6,707 nucleotides of DNA from an uncultured Rhodospirillaceae bacterium (GTDB lineage Bacteria > Pseudomonadota > Alphaproteobacteria > Rhodospirillales > UBA2165), in the NCBI GenBank assembly GCA_913054205.1, contig CAJXJM010000146.1:1-6707 (forward strand), given 5' to 3'. Positions 6,088 to 6,707 of the stretch are shown in pieces. Position 1 is the stretch's first letter. Every line of letters starts with the position of its first letter. The position numbers were made by a program, and so were the translations under genes. The notes beneath the pieces are model-generated. The model worked only from the letters and a program-made list of their open reading frames with translations, was not told where the DNA came from and searched no databases.

Positions 6088-6116
6088 TTGACTCTCCAAT
6101 GATGTGCCTTCATGAT
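6088..6116 (+). promoter_or_regulatory. Candidate promoter of the exported-protein gene, with GANTC in the -35
   Basis: TTGACT (5/6 match to the -35 consensus, 6088-6093), a 17-base spacer, then CATGAT (4/6 match to the -10, 6111-6116). Transcription would begin near 6123, giving a leader of about 35 bases before the ATG at 6157. The -35 overlaps GACTC (6090-6094), a CcrM-type GANTC methylation target. Confidence 0.45.
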
Positions 6117-6156
6117 TGGTGCTCTACAATATGAGACACAGCTTAAAAGAAATCGT

Positions 6157-6707
6157 ATGTATCTGTCTTTTTATCGTAACTTATTGATATTGTTATTCTT
6201 TCTGATAGGAATTGGCACCGCTCCATCGCCTGCGGTGGCCGAAGAAGGTGTCATAAGTTCAGTCGCCTATCGACCTCTGCCGAATGGTGTCGAGATTGTT
6301 GTGAAGCCTTGGGACAATTCAGACGAAAATATGAAAACGGCGCGGATCATTGAGTCTCACCTTAGATTTCTTGGCTATAAAATCTCCCCCACCGCCAAAT
6401 TTGTTCTTTCATTTGAAACAAAAAGTTCGCTTGGCAAGTGGTCAAGAGCGACACGAAACACCTCGGTCGAATTTAAAGCCGAAGGAAGTTCTGCGAGTGG
6501 TAAAGATGCAGAGGTCCGCCTCAATTTGTTTTCCAGCTCTGATGGCGGTGTCTTCAACCCGGGCACAAAACCGGGCGAAAATATTCTTTCCAAAGTCAGT
6601 TTAGAAATTACTCTTGATCAGCCGAATGGCCCGCGTTTTTGGCAAGGCGAAGCTGTTGCCGGCATTCATCAATCCGATGGCGCATCGGTTGCCCGTCGGC
6701 TCTCACC
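6157..6707 (+). CDS. Secreted protein of unknown function, 3'-truncated by the window edge
   Basis: 183 codons are visible and the frame runs off the right edge. The N-terminus is a clean Sec signal peptide: MYLSFYRN, a hydrophobic core at about residues 9-20, then TAPSPAVA with probable cleavage before Glu29, so the product is likely periplasmic or secreted. No lipobox is present. The mature part looks mainly beta-rich, with phrases such as GVEIVVKPW, HLRFLGYKISPTAKFVLSFET and RFWQGEAVAG; the visible part has no cysteines. I do not recognise a named domain. The start at 6157 is chosen for the signal peptide and the candidate promoter. ATG 6112 is in frame and would add 15 residues, but it overlaps the proposed -10. 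The ribosome-binding site is weak (AAAAGA). It lies 118 bases after the glycosyltransferase gene in the same direction, which weakly suggests an envelope-related role. Confidence 0.8.
   Translation, partial: MYLSFYRNLLILLFFLIGIGTAPSPAVAEEGVISSVAYRPLPNGVEIVVKPWDNSDENMKTARIIESHLRFLGYKISPTAKFVLSFETKSSLGKWSRATRNTSVEFKAEGSSASGKDAEVRLNLFSSSDGGVFNPGTKPGENILSKVSLEITLDQPNGPRFWQGEAVAGIHQSDGASVARRLS

Noticed and set aside
6112..6156. ATG at 6112 as start of the exported protein
   Set aside because: In frame, but it adds a polar 15-residue extension before the signal peptide, has no ribosome-binding site and overlaps the proposed -10 element.
6350..6604. Short open frames on both strands near the right edge
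   Set aside because: Both are shadows of the exported-protein frame, which runs off the window.
1..6707. Search for tRNA or rRNA genes, CRISPR arrays, insertion sequences, toxin-antitoxin or defence modules
   Set aside because: No such gene, repeat array, terminal inverted repeat or cloverleaf pattern was seen by eye; genes are ordinary and tightly packed.

Overview
The window reads as ordinary chromosomal DNA of an alphaproteobacterium with moderate GC. The main evidence is a near-textbook DivK response regulator, which belongs to the alphaproteobacterial cell-cycle circuit. Supporting signs are a cysteine-free L33 ribosomal protein, a Crp/Fnr regulator of the type common in this class, and sparse GANTC sites (13 counted by eye, four of them in promoter regions), as expected where CcrM-type methylation operates. 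I cannot name the genus.

Left block (1-3522, + strand): the 3' two thirds of rnr (RNase R, cut by the window's left edge). It is followed after 31 bases by a lipoprotein S41/C-terminal processing peptidase with a PDZ domain and an intact Ser/Lys/Gln active site. Then comes rpmG (L33) with its own strong candidate promoter. rpmG and divK converge on a shared hairpin terminator at about 3576-3604.

Middle block (3636-4862, - strand): divK, and upstream of it a Crp/Fnr-family regulator that starts at TTG behind a good Shine-Dalgarno sequence. pleD, the usual operon partner of divK, is not next to it. The regulator has an apparent cyclic-nucleotide pocket. It also carries a 9-bp tandem duplication that adds three residues exactly in the turn of its helix-turn-helix, which is the most interesting observation here.

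Right block (4863-6707): a 225-base divergent intergenic region with a palindromic element and a repeated 9-mer. It is followed by a GT2 polyprenyl-phosphate-type glycosyltransferase with two C-terminal membrane helices, then a secreted protein of unknown function cut by the right edge and preceded by a candidate promoter.

The genes fall into housekeeping (RNA decay, envelope proteolysis, ribosome), signalling (DivK, Crp/Fnr) and envelope glycan functions. I found no mobile elements, tRNA or rRNA genes, CRISPR arrays or defence genes, and nothing that amounts to a new multi-gene system.
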